This document shows, one piece after another, positions 54,134 to 64,000 of a DNA stretch of 64,000 nucleotides. The stretch is from Botryosphaeria dothidea. Its lineage: Eukaryota > Ascomycota > Dothideomycetes > Botryosphaeriales > Botryosphaeriaceae. A program made the position numbers and the translations under genes. Location: positions 1,178,001 to 1,242,000 of the forward strand of contig WWBZ02000001.1 in the NCBI GenBank assembly GCA_011503125.2, read 5' to 3'. The notes beneath the pieces were generated by a model that saw only the letters and a program-made list of their open reading frames with translations, made no database searches and was not told the origin of the DNA. How positions within the stretch are numbered: position 1 is the first letter of the stretch; every line of letters begins with the position of its first letter.

Positions 54134-55707
54134 ATGAAGACCTTCACTCTTGTTGCCGGCCTCGCCGGCCTCGCCGCCGCCCACGGCGACCACGGCCACG
54201 ACCAGGACCCCATTGAGGGCCCCCACAAGGGCCTCTGGTACAACACGCTTCCCGGCGACGGCGGCACCCAGGTGAGCTTCAATGGCTGCGTTCCCAGCTG
54301 CCAATGGCTGCGGCACTGACAAATGCTTGTGCACAGGCCGACTCTGTGTTCTCCGGCATCTCGACTTTTGGTCGCATCAACTACTCGCCGTGTCTCTCGA
54401 CCGACGACGTCAAGTACGACATTGCCTTTCTCGGTACGTGCAGCTCCCGCCGCCTTCTGTCCAAGCTCTTGACTGACCATTGTTCGCGCAGGTGCTCCCT
54501 TTGACACCGGTACTTCGTATCGTCCGGGTGCTCGCTTCGGTCCGAGCGGCATCAGACAAGGTTCTCGCCGTCTTAACCTATAGTATGTTGAACTTTAGCG
54601 CACGTCGCGCTGACTTTTGCGGTGTGTTTGGAATAAACAAGGCTCACGAAGGGTTGGGTTCAGCGGCGGTTACAACGTTCCTCTCGATGCGAACCCTTTC
54701 AACAGCTGGGCCACCGTCCTGGACTGCGGCGATATCCCGGTCACCTCGTAAGTCTTTCTTTGTTTGCTCCAGTGTGTGTTGCGCGATTCTGACCAGGGTG
54801 GGAATAGGTACGACAATGCCTGGGCGATCAAGCAGATCGAGGAGGGCCACAACAGCGTCCTGTCGCGCAAGCCGGCCACCAATGCCCACATGAAGGGTCT
54901 CTCCAAGAGGGGCAAGACTCTTCCCCGTGTCATCACCCTCGGCGGTGACCACACCATCACGCTGCCCCTGCTCCGCAGCATCAACCGTGAATACGGCCCC
55001 GTCAGCGTCATCCACTTTGACAGCCATCTGTAAGCATCCCCGACATATGTCGAGGAATCTAGAAGACTTACTTACGGTTCCCCTGCAGGGACACCTGGCG
55101 CCCCAAGGTCTTCGGCGGCGCGCCCAGCGAGCAGGCGTCGATCAACCACGGCACCTACTTCTACCACGCGGCGCAGGAGGGCCTGCTGGCCAACGACTCG
55201 AACATCCACGCCGGCATCCGCACGACGCTGTCGGGCCTGTCCGACTACGAGAACGACGGCTACTGCGGCTTCGAGATCGTCGAGGCCCGCGAGATCGACA
55301 CCATCGGCATGGACGGCATCATCAAGAAGATCCGCGACCGCGTCGGCACCGAGAGGCCCGTCTACCTGTCCATCGACATCGACACCCTCGACCCGGCCTG
55401 TATGTCTTCCCTCTTGCTCTTTCAAATGTGATTTCGCTTGCTGATAGCGGACGTAACAGTTGCTCCTGCCACCGGTACGCCCGAGACGGGCGGCTGGTCG
55501 ACGCGCGAGCTCCGCACCATCATCCGCGGCCTCGACGGCATCAACCTCATCGGCGCCGACATCGTCGAGGTCGCGCCCGCGTACGACACCAACGCCGAGC
55601 ACACGACCATGGCCGCGGCGGATGCGCTGTACGAGGTCATGACCATCATGGTCAAGCGGGGTCCTCTCAGCTTGAGCTCCAGCGCTGACAGCATGGAGGA
55701 GTTGTAA
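54134..55707 (+). CDS. Secreted agmatinase/guanidinobutyrase-type ureohydrolase
   Basis: A binuclear manganese hydrolase of the arginase superfamily that would split urea from a guanidino compound such as agmatine. Exons 54134-54271, 54337-54433, 54492-54582, 54664-54747, 54808-55029, 55089-55399 and 55460-55707 give 396 aa. Residues 1-16 are a signal peptide ([16 protein letters not shown]), and the mature N-terminus is His/Asp-rich (HGDHGHDQD). Metal ligands are complete: His185 in LGGDHT, Asp208/His210/Asp212 in HFDSHLDTW, and Asp307/Asp309 in [32 protein letters not shown] and GGWSTRELR are family blocks, closer to agmatinases than to arginases. NDS is a potential glycosylation site. Secretion is unlike the cytosolic enzymes of arginine metabolism, so it may act on external guanidines. 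Confidence 0.93.
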
Positions 55708-57640
55708 AGTCTTTCCTCTTTCGGTTCTGCAGAAACCGATGTGAAAACTAGAGATTGTATATGTGACACGACCTGAAGAAATGTGGAGGGGTTTTTTGTA
55801 ACGACAGAGATGAATGAGCGGCTCTTTTTGTTCTGCGGACATCAAGGTGCCGCGGACAGCATGGTACAAAAAGTGAGCGTTTTCTGTTCCGTGTCATGTG
55901 TAGGACGGCCAGGATGGGAAATGTATATGAGCACAGATTCGTCCTCGCAAGTCGGTTCCTCTGCTTCGTGCATGTGAACTCTTGATGTCTCCGGGTGGTG
56001 GATTGGCGGTGACGTCTCAACCAAGCTTGCGAAGTGTCTGGGCGTTATCCGACGACTGCGGGTCTTGACTCCGAGGCAAAGGGTATGCGGTAAGAGACGG
56101 GCAAAAAGGCGAAATTTGGAGCGTGCTCGGCGGCCAGGATTGTGACTAACGGGAAGAAGCAGTCGAGGCGAGGCTGAGACTTTTTCGGGAACCGGCTGCA
56201 AAGCCGCAAGCGACCCCGCACCCTCTAGCATCACAACGGCATGGTCGTCTCTCGATTCATTGAGGCGTTCGCCCGGATGCAGATGCCTGGGCAGGTCGAG
56301 ATCATTCATGTACAGACGCATATTTTCTGTGCGCGGATGCTTGAGCCTGTTGTTGCCCACTTCACTGCTCTGTTAATTGGACTCGCCTCCACATCCCTTG
56401 TCCTTCAACCGTGTTTTTAACTTCGCCTTGCATGTTAGACCACGGGTAACAGCCGGACGGACGCCAGTATAGCGTGGGCGCCGAATCTTGAATCGCGCAA
56501 ACTGACCGGATTTTTCCTTTTCGCGTCTACATGTGAAATCAAGGGATGCGCCTCCGACATCCTTTCCAGCTCTTCTGCTTTCATCTTCGCTGTAATTACA
56601 TCTGCTGCACGCCTTCCACACGTTGTCGCTGGTCGACTTCAGAAGATTTCATCACCTCCTTCTCTCTGATATTCGTTCTGATTTGATGTATCGAGGTTGT
56701 GTTGTCATCAACAGCATGATGATTCTCGAACCTTGTACCTACACGCTAAATTGTTTAGCCGCATATGCAAGGGGTGGCGTCCGCGATCCAAGGATTTCAT
56801 GACATACAAGATAGAGCAACGACTCCATTTGCGTACACTCTTAGGAACTAAGAGCCGCGGTTGCTCAAAGATGATCGACCCTGGGCGGTTCCCTGCGCGG
56901 GACCATTTTCCAACCAGCCACAAGACGGCTGAGATGCTCTTACTTTTTCAAACGACAGCACCAAGCAATCAAGATCAATTACATGCTGTCTAAGAGCCTA
57001 TGATTCGCAAATGCGCGCGGAGAGATCCGCTTCCCGCACGCCATGCTCCTGCGGCGTCGAATTCGCTGCCGTTAGTCAAGGAGAGGGTTCAGCCACCTTC
57101 AGTCTTCGTACTTAAGCTTATTGTTAGGGGAATAGGCTGGATCATAGATCGAAGCCGGCTGCGAAAGACAGTCTGTCGCTGGGAGATGGGATCTCCTGCG
57201 CGGGCCCGCTGAGTGTTCCTTTGGTGTTCCTTGCATCTTCCAGGCTCTTCTAGGGCTCCGTCAAACCAGAGTGCCAACGCTCGATCTGGGGACTAGTCGT
57301 TGACGCATGACCGGTCGAGGCCGAAACTTGGAACTTTCCGCATTCAGGAACGGGAAGTCGTGGCTGAGCCACTGTCACTGGCGAGATCCTCCGCAGATCC
57401 TGCGACAATCAGCGCGGCTCCTTCTCGCTTTGAGCCGGGCGGTGCTTTATAGTTACCTTTAGCAACCCAGGCATTGGTCGCCCCATATCTTGGATGTTTG
57501 CTTGTCTTCGAGTGTGCTTAAACAACTGTCCTCCCCTCTAATGACCAATTCCTGATTCCTGTGAATGTGCGCATGGGTTCCCACCAACTGAGTGGTCCCT
57601 ACATTTCGACAAACTTAGGCGCTTCTACCCTCATTTACTC
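55708..57640. other. Spacer between ureohydrolase and rhodopsin-like genes
   Basis: 1.9 kb without a supported gene; a 172-codon minus-strand frame (55842-56360) shows no family motif. No RNA gene was recognised. Confidence 0.5.
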
Positions 57641-59030
57641 ATGAACATGGCTACTCATTTGCCTCCAAACGAGGACCAGGGACCCATGATTCTTTGGGTT
57701 ACCGTGGTCATGACCATATTGGCCAGTGTGTTGTCACTTGCTCCGCGTCTCTACGTCCGCCTCAAGGTCTTGCGGAATATTGGTTGGGATGTAGGTCTAC
57801 CCAAGAGAAGAAACCCGGTGCTACCCTTGTTGATGTGCAACAGGACTATATGATGTGCATCGCATCAATCCTCAGTATTTCTACCATGATCATCATCATC
57901 TTGGAAGTACAAAAGGGGGCCGGAAGGTGAGAATCGCAACATATCTTCTCTTTGGGAATGCATTACCAACAAGCCATAGGCATCGTCAATACATCGACCC
58001 GGAAGACTTCAAGACTGGACTTTACCTAAATTTTCTTACCCAACCACTATACGTCCTCGTTTCTACGTTCGTCAAAGAATCAGTGGGGTTCTTTCTTATC
58101 CGCATTGCTGGGAAGGGGAAATACCGCGCAATGATCATCATCATCATGAGTAGGCAACGCGACGGCTCCGTCTGTAGGCATCGACTGTCGCTGATCCTTA
58201 AGCAGCTGCACTGGCAATGTGGACGATTTCCGGCATGGTCGTCCTAACAACGCAATGCAAGGACATGCGTGCTATGTGGGATCCAAAAGTGAAGCGGAAC
58301 TGCTGGCCCACATCCACCATCCTGGCCATGGGCTACATTAATGGCTTTGTAAACATCCTGACAGACTTCGCGTTTGCGATCCTGATCCCCGTGAGTTCCG
58401 CCGAACGCCTTCGACCATCTGTCGAGAATCTTTTTAACACCGTCTTTTGTTTGTTCGTAGGTTCCGCTGCTCTACAGGCTCCAAATGAACGGCCGCAAGA
58501 AATGGACGCTCCTCGCTATTCTCGCAATGGGCCTCTTCGCCTGCTCGGCGGGCATCGTACGCACCATCTACCTCCGCAACTTCGGCAAGAAGGGCGACTT
58601 CCTTTGGGACAGCAGCCCTCTGACCATCTGGTTCGCCGTCGAGTCGCAGGTCGGCGTCCTCGCGGGCAACCTACCGGCCCTCAAGCCCCTGTGCCGCCGC
58701 ATCCTCGAGAGCACGGACAGCTGGAGCCGGACCGCCCGAGACCAATCCACCCAAAATTATGGTCGGAGCCACGTTCGCACCGGCCCCAAGGCTATGGATG
58801 CGAGCCACGTGGAGGAGATCGACCTCGGGCTGTTCGACGGCAGTAAAGGAAGGCTGGAGAGCGACGCGGTTGCCATTGGCAGCAGCGGGAGCTCCGAGGT
58901 TGACACGCTGGGCCGGCCCAGCGAGGAGAGCAGTTCCAGGCTGCATAGGGGGGCTGGCGGGCTGGTTGTTCCCGAGACGGGCATCTTGAGGTCGACCAAG
59001 GTCAAGGTTTCCTATGACCTGCGCAAGTAG
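57641..59030 (+). CDS. Fungal rhodopsin-domain integral membrane protein
   Basis: A member of the large fungal seven-helix family often annotated as rhodopsin-domain or SAT4-like, with no proven ligand. Exons 57641-57790, 57844-57926, 57980-58149, 58203-58390 and 58461-59030 give 386 aa. Landmarks are RLYVRLKVLRNIGWDDYMM (the RxYxR...WDDY signature, formed across intron 1), TGLYLNFLTQPLYVLVSTFV, TTQCKDMRAMWDP with the conserved cysteine, CWPTSTILAMGYINGFVNIL, TDFAFAILIPVPLLYRLQMN and YLRNFGKKGDFLWD. The C-terminal 110 residues are a polar cytoplasmic tail. The third intron ends in AAGCAG, so the acceptor may be at 58202 or 58205, changing the protein by one residue. Members are frequent next to secondary-metabolism or effector genes, but none are adjacent here. 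Confidence 0.9.
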
Positions 59031-59706
59031 ACGTTCCATCACGTTATATGTACATACCACCGTAGCAACTTGGAGTCTTGCCTGAACGGATTCTGCCGGC
59101 GGCCGGCGCTGCCCTCGGCCATGCTCGAATATGTGCGGTGTGCCCCGCTTTCCTGCTCAAGCCACGCATGCTGGTGGGTTTTGTTGTCTGAAGCTTCCGC
59201 GTCATTGTCGTTCGAGCGTGCTGAAATCATCTGAAAAGAGGCTTGGGGTGTGTGGTTGGCTGACGGCCTTGTATTTTGAGTGATGCGTTCGATCAGCACA
59301 AAGCTTTCAGCTCGCATACATTACTTTTCAGTATTGCTCGCCTGCGTGCCATAAGACAGCTTGCATTTTCTTTTGTACCATTGGACGAGCCGTGCTAGCC
59401 AGAGGAGACGTAGTATATCAGTTGCTGCACCGTTGTCGAGCCACACGTGTCTCGAATCTTCGAAGACAAGAGGGTCGCCTTTCGACTAACTCATGATATG
59501 ACTTTTCAATAGCTGGTATTGTCTGTGCAGCTGGATTCGTGGCAGTTGAGTCGTTTGTTGCCGGGCTGGAGGTCTCGATGCTGTGGGAAAACTGGACGAG
59601 CGTTCATCCTCGGAGGTGCCTTCGCCTGGTATGAGAAATAGTCAGCGAGCAATAGAGATGTGGACCACGAAGCAGAAGACTGGAGCCCTGTCCTGGGGTC
59701 TCGTCA
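59031..59706. other. Convergent 3' regions
   Basis: 676 bp between the rhodopsin-like gene and the weak minus-strand candidate ending at 59707. No gene supported. Confidence 0.45.
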
Positions 59707-60482
59707 TCATATGCATGTGGGTTGCTGCCGCTGCAAACTAGATACCAGGCGCGCAGAGCCCTGTTTGCTCTTCCGCTTTGCTTCAGCTTGATCTACACGT
59801 TCAGAGATGCTCTCAACACTTCTCTTTGAGCAAGTTTTGGTGCAAGGCTGCGCTTCCATGTCCATCACCCGTCTGTTATGGCGTCCATGCTGTCCGCAGA
59901 GGCATCTGAGTCGCGAGCTTCGGCGGCAAAGCTGCGGCGCTTTGTCCTTCTCGAATAATCCAGATAGATCGGCGCCAATCTTGACCGTATGATTATGTAC
60001 TTTCCATTGTCGAGCAAGCTGTACCGCGTCTATATGCCCCTTGGATGGAGTACATTCGAAGGGTTGTTGCGTAATCAGGAGGCGACGGACGAGAGAGCTA
60101 TGATCGAGTATCTTTTGCTGATATGCGAGGGCGGTGGGGAGGTAATCGAGGCGCTCGAATAGAGTTTGCTGGCTAGGTCGTGGAGCCACGATAGATTCTG
60201 CGAACTGAGTCTGGGGCTTGAGGAGGTTCTGAGGGGCATGGAAAGGAGGAAGGCAGTGCTTACTTGATCATAAGTCGCTCGCGATAGCCTTGTAGTCACC
60301 GATGGTATGTGCGCAGGACTGCGAGTAGGATTGCGAGTGGGGTTGCGAGCGGGGTGAGTGGAGTCTGGCAGAGAAAGGCCGCGGACAGTCGAGCGGGCGG
60401 TGATGTTGTTGGCATCATCACCGCCTCGCGCGCAGGACAACACCAGATGCTGGAGAAAAGGCCGAATTATTCCTGCTATCAC
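59707..60482 (-). CDS. Hypothetical protein, two exons
   Basis: Candidate gene, function not recognised. Exon 1 (60482-60264) and exon 2 (60204-59707) join in frame over a 59-bp GTAAGC...CAG intron to give 238 aa. Across the junction it reads SRATYDQFAESIVAPRPSQQ, then LFERLDYLPTALAYQQKILD, SLVRRLLITQQPFECTPSKG and HIDAVQLARQWKVH, which looks like real protein sequence. The N-terminal 60 residues include an ARNPTRNPTRSP repeat, and the C-terminal third is Arg/Ser/Cys-rich without clear structure. A hydrophobic, basic start (MIAGIIRPFLQHLVLS) could be a mitochondrial presequence, or the true start may be further downstream. A TATATAAA element on this strand lies at 61131-61124. Confidence 0.4.
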
Positions 60483-62958
60483 AGCGTGCGTCTTTAGGAG
60501 CTTCTACCTGAAGGCATCACCAATTGTTGAAGCGCCTTCATGGTTGGGCCACTCAGCGACGGGCGTCACTTCAAGATCTTTCCAAAACTGCAACACCAAA
60601 ACCTGCGCATTCGCAGCAGATCAAGCTCAGTGCCTGGGCATCCCTATTCCGTGAAGTACAGCCGAGCGGCTTGAAAGGCCGCCTCTCAAAAACCTGCAGC
60701 AGCGGCCGCAAGATGGGTCAGGGGCGCGGATCATCGACACCAACGCCAGGAGTGCGGCGCAAATACAGGCGTACGATCGGTGCCACTCAGTTGAAGGTTA
60801 TGCCTACCGTGGTCGTTCATCACGAAGCAAAGCAGAGAGAAGTCTTCTTCCTCAAGTGCCCAGGCATGTTGGGCATCTCAACGAAAAAGCAGAAAGATGT
60901 TCGCGTCAGCTCAAGGCAGTGCAATACGAGCGACACTGTGGTCAGAAAGATAGGCGGCGCCCAGCGCCTTCTGGCCGGTCTCCAAAAACTGGGTAACTTC
61001 TGTTGTCCCCGTAGGAACGTCACAGAAACTACTCGTGTGAGGAACAGTGAATACACTTGACCCAAGCCAAAAGGCAAGAGAGCTGAAGAAGAAGAAAAGG
61101 TGTTCGGTGTGAGGGGGAGGGGGTTTATATAGGCCGAGGGGGAGAGGGAGGGCACTGGCACGGGGCGGTGGTGCAGGGGTCTGTGTGTCTGTGCGGGAGG
61201 GTGCCTGACAAAACAACCGCCGGGACGTGAATGACTTGATTCGATTGGCTTCCACCGCTGTCATTTGGACTCCGAAATCACGAGAGTAGAGGTAGTTCCT
61301 GCCAAGTTTGCCAGCCTCCGCGAGCTAAAAGTCGGTTCTATGAAGAGAGGATCAGCGCCCCGCGGGCCGGCCCGTATGCACATTCACCAATTCTGCTTTC
61401 TTTTCCATTGCGGTCTCCCAGAGATGTCACAAAAGCTCATCTGACTCATCGTTCGGCCATGGGGCACTCTTTTCCTGCTCAGATTTCGGAACGCGGAGGA
61501 CCCGTGCTGGCCAGTCAGGCGCCAACGTCTGTCACTGGCCGCAGCCACCGGCAATCCAGCTATCATTCATACATTACACTCGAGTCATCACATGTTACAG
61601 CTGTAGCCTGACGTACCCTGTGGTCATCTTGTTATTTTGCACCAACAAACACAATACGGTTTTGTGGCTTGCCAGCAAGGGTGAGGCAGCATGGTGGGCA
61701 TCCGAGCACGATCACTGAACACTTCTATCTGGAAGTTGCAATTGAGTACCAGGCATACAATTGATAGGCATCATAGCATGTAGTTCAATAGCAAATGAAT
61801 TCCCTACAACTCTACAAGGCTGCAGACTTATGAAATTCTTCCCATTACCTCCTTGATACGGTTGCGAAAGTCGCGGTGGCCAAGGCAGCTTTGCTTTCTT
61901 CAGTGAAAGCCAGATTTGAGTCATCTGGAGGATGAGTGTGTCAAAAGATCTGGTTTCGAAAGGCTCAACCTCAACACTGATTCTGTAGTTGGAACTGCCG
62001 TGAGACCTTGCTGGCGGGCCTGTGAGTGTCCGTACCCTTTAGGCTGTAGCAATGACTTGAGCAGCAATGTTGATTAAGCTAAAGATGGCTAAGGCACACT
62101 CAAAGGAGCCATTGATCGGCTATGCTGCGAAAATATCACAATGCCATGAGAGTCCAGGTCCCAATCAGGCTTAGCGCAGACTCGGTCAGTTGATCGGCGC
62201 CTCCCTCTTTCGCATATAAATATCCCTCTACCCAACGGCCCCAGCCTCTTCTTTCCTCTCTATGCTCTGTAGTAACTGTTCCGTGGTAGTATTTTGTTCT
62301 CTGTGGGACAATTTTTGGAATCCCCTCTGGGGGTATGTCTTCTTGCTTTTCGTTGTTTGATGCGCCAGGCGCGTGTCATCGAGGAAGAGCTGCAATGGCC
62401 TCTTGGGTTGTTTCGTGCTGGACTCTATGTAAAGGTTATCCAGGCTCGCTATGCACAACCCACTGTCGGTACGATGAACGCGAACGAACATGAGCTGGAA
62501 GGTTAGCCGTCCGACAGCTCCTCTCACCAAGTCAAGCCCCAAAGGAGTATCCGCACCGCCTTGAGATCAGGTCTACCCAAGATCACCATTAGCCAACCAT
62601 CTCACCTCGTCAATGTCACGTATGGCTGCGCATGTATGAGCTGCCCCAGGACCGAGACTCGACGAGGCTCCTGTTAAGGGCCTCCAAGCCCTCAAGCTTG
62701 TGAAATACGGTCCATTCAAGTTCATGTCCATTATCCAACGTTTGTATTAGCCCTGAAGCTCTAGCGTTATACTCATTCCCAACTGCCAATCACCTGCGCT
62801 CGAGACAGCAATCCGTCAGTATCCCGCCCTTGTCTCTATCCTCATCCAAGATCCAGCCGACCGGGCAGCAAACCCTCGCTTCGTACGGTCCTGCTTTGCT
62901 AGCAATCAGTGCATGTACAAAGTCGCCCCTGTTTAGCGCGTTGGAAACTACTCACTGT
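60483..62958. other. 2.5-kb interval without a supported gene
   Basis: Contains two promoter-like elements without an obvious coding partner: TATATAAA on the minus strand (61131-61124) followed by pyrimidine-rich DNA, and TATAAATA on the plus strand (62215-62222) followed by a CT-rich leader. A 178-codon plus-strand frame (60524-61060) has no recognisable motif. Confidence 0.45.
62215..62262 (+). promoter_or_regulatory. TATA box with CT-rich leader, target unknown
   Basis: TATAAATA at 62215-62222 followed by CCCTCTACCC and CTTCTTTCCTCTC, the layout of a strong fungal core promoter. The first ATG downstream (62261) opens only 33 codons; no conserved protein follows. It could drive a short or non-coding transcript. 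Confidence 0.4.
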
Positions 62959-63183
62959 CTAGCGCCTGAGTGCCGCTATCAGCTTCTTCCTCAGCAGCCT
63001 GACAGCTGCCAGCGCCCGCTCCGACAGGCGCGCAGCCGCCTTCTTGACCCTGACGCGGCGGGACGTCAGCTCGCGCTCACGGCGCAGCAGTCCGGCGTGG
63101 ATGGCCTCCTCGAAGCCGGCCAGGTCAAGGACGCGGCCGCTGCGCGTCTGGATTATTAGGGAGGGGTCGGGTCTGGCTGACAT
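62959..63183 (-). CDS. Small basic hypothetical protein, 74 aa
   Basis: An intact single-exon frame beginning MSARPDPSLIIQTRSGRVLD and containing AGFEEAIHAGLLRRERELTS. The C-terminal half is very rich in Arg, Lys, Ala and Leu and would form a basic amphipathic helix. No signal peptide or known domain. The protein-like composition and GC-rich codons favour a real small gene; its length and lack of recognised homology argue against. Confidence 0.4.
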   Translation of the reverse strand: MSARPDPSLIIQTRSGRVLDLAGFEEAIHAGLLRRERELTSRRVRVKKAAARLSERALAAVRLLRKKLIAALRR

Positions 63184-64000
63184 GATGAGGTGTCGCGAGT
63201 CGGCGTGTGGAGGAGAGGCTGGTGGTTTGTTTGTGGGCGCTCAGGGGAGCTTTTGGAGGCAGCGCGGCCAGTGTGCGTGTCCGGGCGAGAGGGAGGGAGG
63301 ATGGGAGGTGTCTTGCGGCGGTCGCGTTTTGGTGAGCTGGCGCGAGTTGCGGTGTGGGCGTGTCAGTTCGAAAGCTAGGGGGAGGGAGGGGCAGGCCAGC
63401 ACCAATTGCAGTGTAGAAAGTGTGGATTTAGCTTGGACGAGGAGCTCGCGGGGTTGCGAGACTACATGGGTTGCTGGAATATCTGTTGTGGCGCTGCGAC
63501 GAGCGCGTCGCGGCGCTGAAGGGCGACCGCTGCTCACCACCCAGCCATGATTTGCGCGAGGGCGTACGTCGCGCGGAAGAAACTTTCAAAACACCACTCG
63601 GTGGAGTGTCACATCATTCAACGCTGTGTTGGGCGTCCAAGCAGGCGCTCACTGTTGACGGCAAGCGCAACGGGACGGACGATCTAAACATCACAGCGGT
63701 CGCGTCACGGACGAAGACATAGCGACGCGTAAAACATGCAGCATAGTGTGTCCAATTTAAGAGGCTCATCGCAGCATGAGATATGGCGGGCTTGCACGAA
63801 CATTAGCGTGTGGAATCAGCAGTGAAGCGCGGTGGCGCGAGGGCGTACGGGAGACACGGGCGATGCAAAACACCATGACGGCACCTCGAGATGGGCTGTC
63901 TCAACCTCAAGTGCTGCTTGACTTGGGCTCACACACTTGAGCGCACGGAAGACCAACGCAGCTCATGTACTCGATGCTCCAGTCTCTGCTCAACACCAAG
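63184..64000. other. Window-end interval
   Basis: 817 bp without a supported gene. The overlapping frames at 63044-63550 (+) and 63241-63540 (-) lack motifs. It may hold the promoter of the small basic protein. Confidence 0.45.

Noticed and set aside
60524..61060. 178-codon plus-strand frame
   Set aside because: Basic, low-structure sequence without motifs; overlaps promoter-like DNA of the opposite strand.

Overview
The window is nuclear DNA of a filamentous ascomycete (Pezizomycotina, probably Dothideomycetes; the class is inference). Genes are split by short GT-AG introns of about 45-80 bp with CTRAC-type branch sites. Fungus-specific families recur: CFEM, Zn2Cys6 regulators with a fungal trans-activation domain, a fungal rhodopsin-like membrane protein, and berberine-bridge-like oxidases. 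There are no operons, Shine-Dalgarno sites, CRISPR arrays or recognisable transposons. I rebuilt the exon models by hand, keeping reading frame across GT-AG boundaries and checking against conserved family motifs.

Layout. 0.4-4.6 kb: a coiled-coil protein (-) diverging from anthranilate synthase component I, trpE (+). 5.6-6.6 kb: a GPI-anchored CFEM protein. 8.9-9.9 kb: the mitochondrial copper chaperone COX11 (-). 10.4-18.1 kb: an accessory-looking block with a Zn2Cys6 regulator lacking one zinc-ligand cysteine (-), a ToxD-like enoyl reductase (+), a possibly frameshifted F-box/DUF7730-like gene (+) and a secreted FAD-linked oxidase (+). 18.1-23.3 kb is gene-poor. 23.3-30.1 kb: an amino-acid permease (-), a haloacid-dehalogenase-like hydrolase (+) and a DAO-type FAD oxidoreductase (+). 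30.1-38.3 kb is again gene-poor, ending at a large single-exon Zn2Cys6 regulator (+) and then a small membrane protein (-). 45.4-52.9 kb: two MFS transporters (-) and a MATE transporter (+). 54.1-55.7 kb: a secreted agmatinase-type ureohydrolase. 57.6-59.0 kb: a rhodopsin-like membrane protein. 59.7-64 kb holds only weak candidates.

How the genes relate. trpE (chorismate to anthranilate) and COX11 (copper insertion into cytochrome oxidase) are housekeeping. The 10-18 kb block has a regulator, an enoyl reductase and an oxidase but no polyketide synthase, NRPS or terpene synthase, so it is at most an orphan or partial secondary-metabolism locus. The permease, dehalogenase-like hydrolase and DAO oxidase could serve amine or amino-acid use. 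The three transporters at 45-53 kb make an export-rich stretch. None of these groupings is proven by sequence alone, and I did not find a clearly new system. The most distinctive features are the regulator with a substituted zinc ligand, the 8-nt micro-exon in the permease, the 776-bp intron in the DAO gene, the secreted ureohydrolase with a His-rich mature N-terminus, and two long apparently gene-free tracts.
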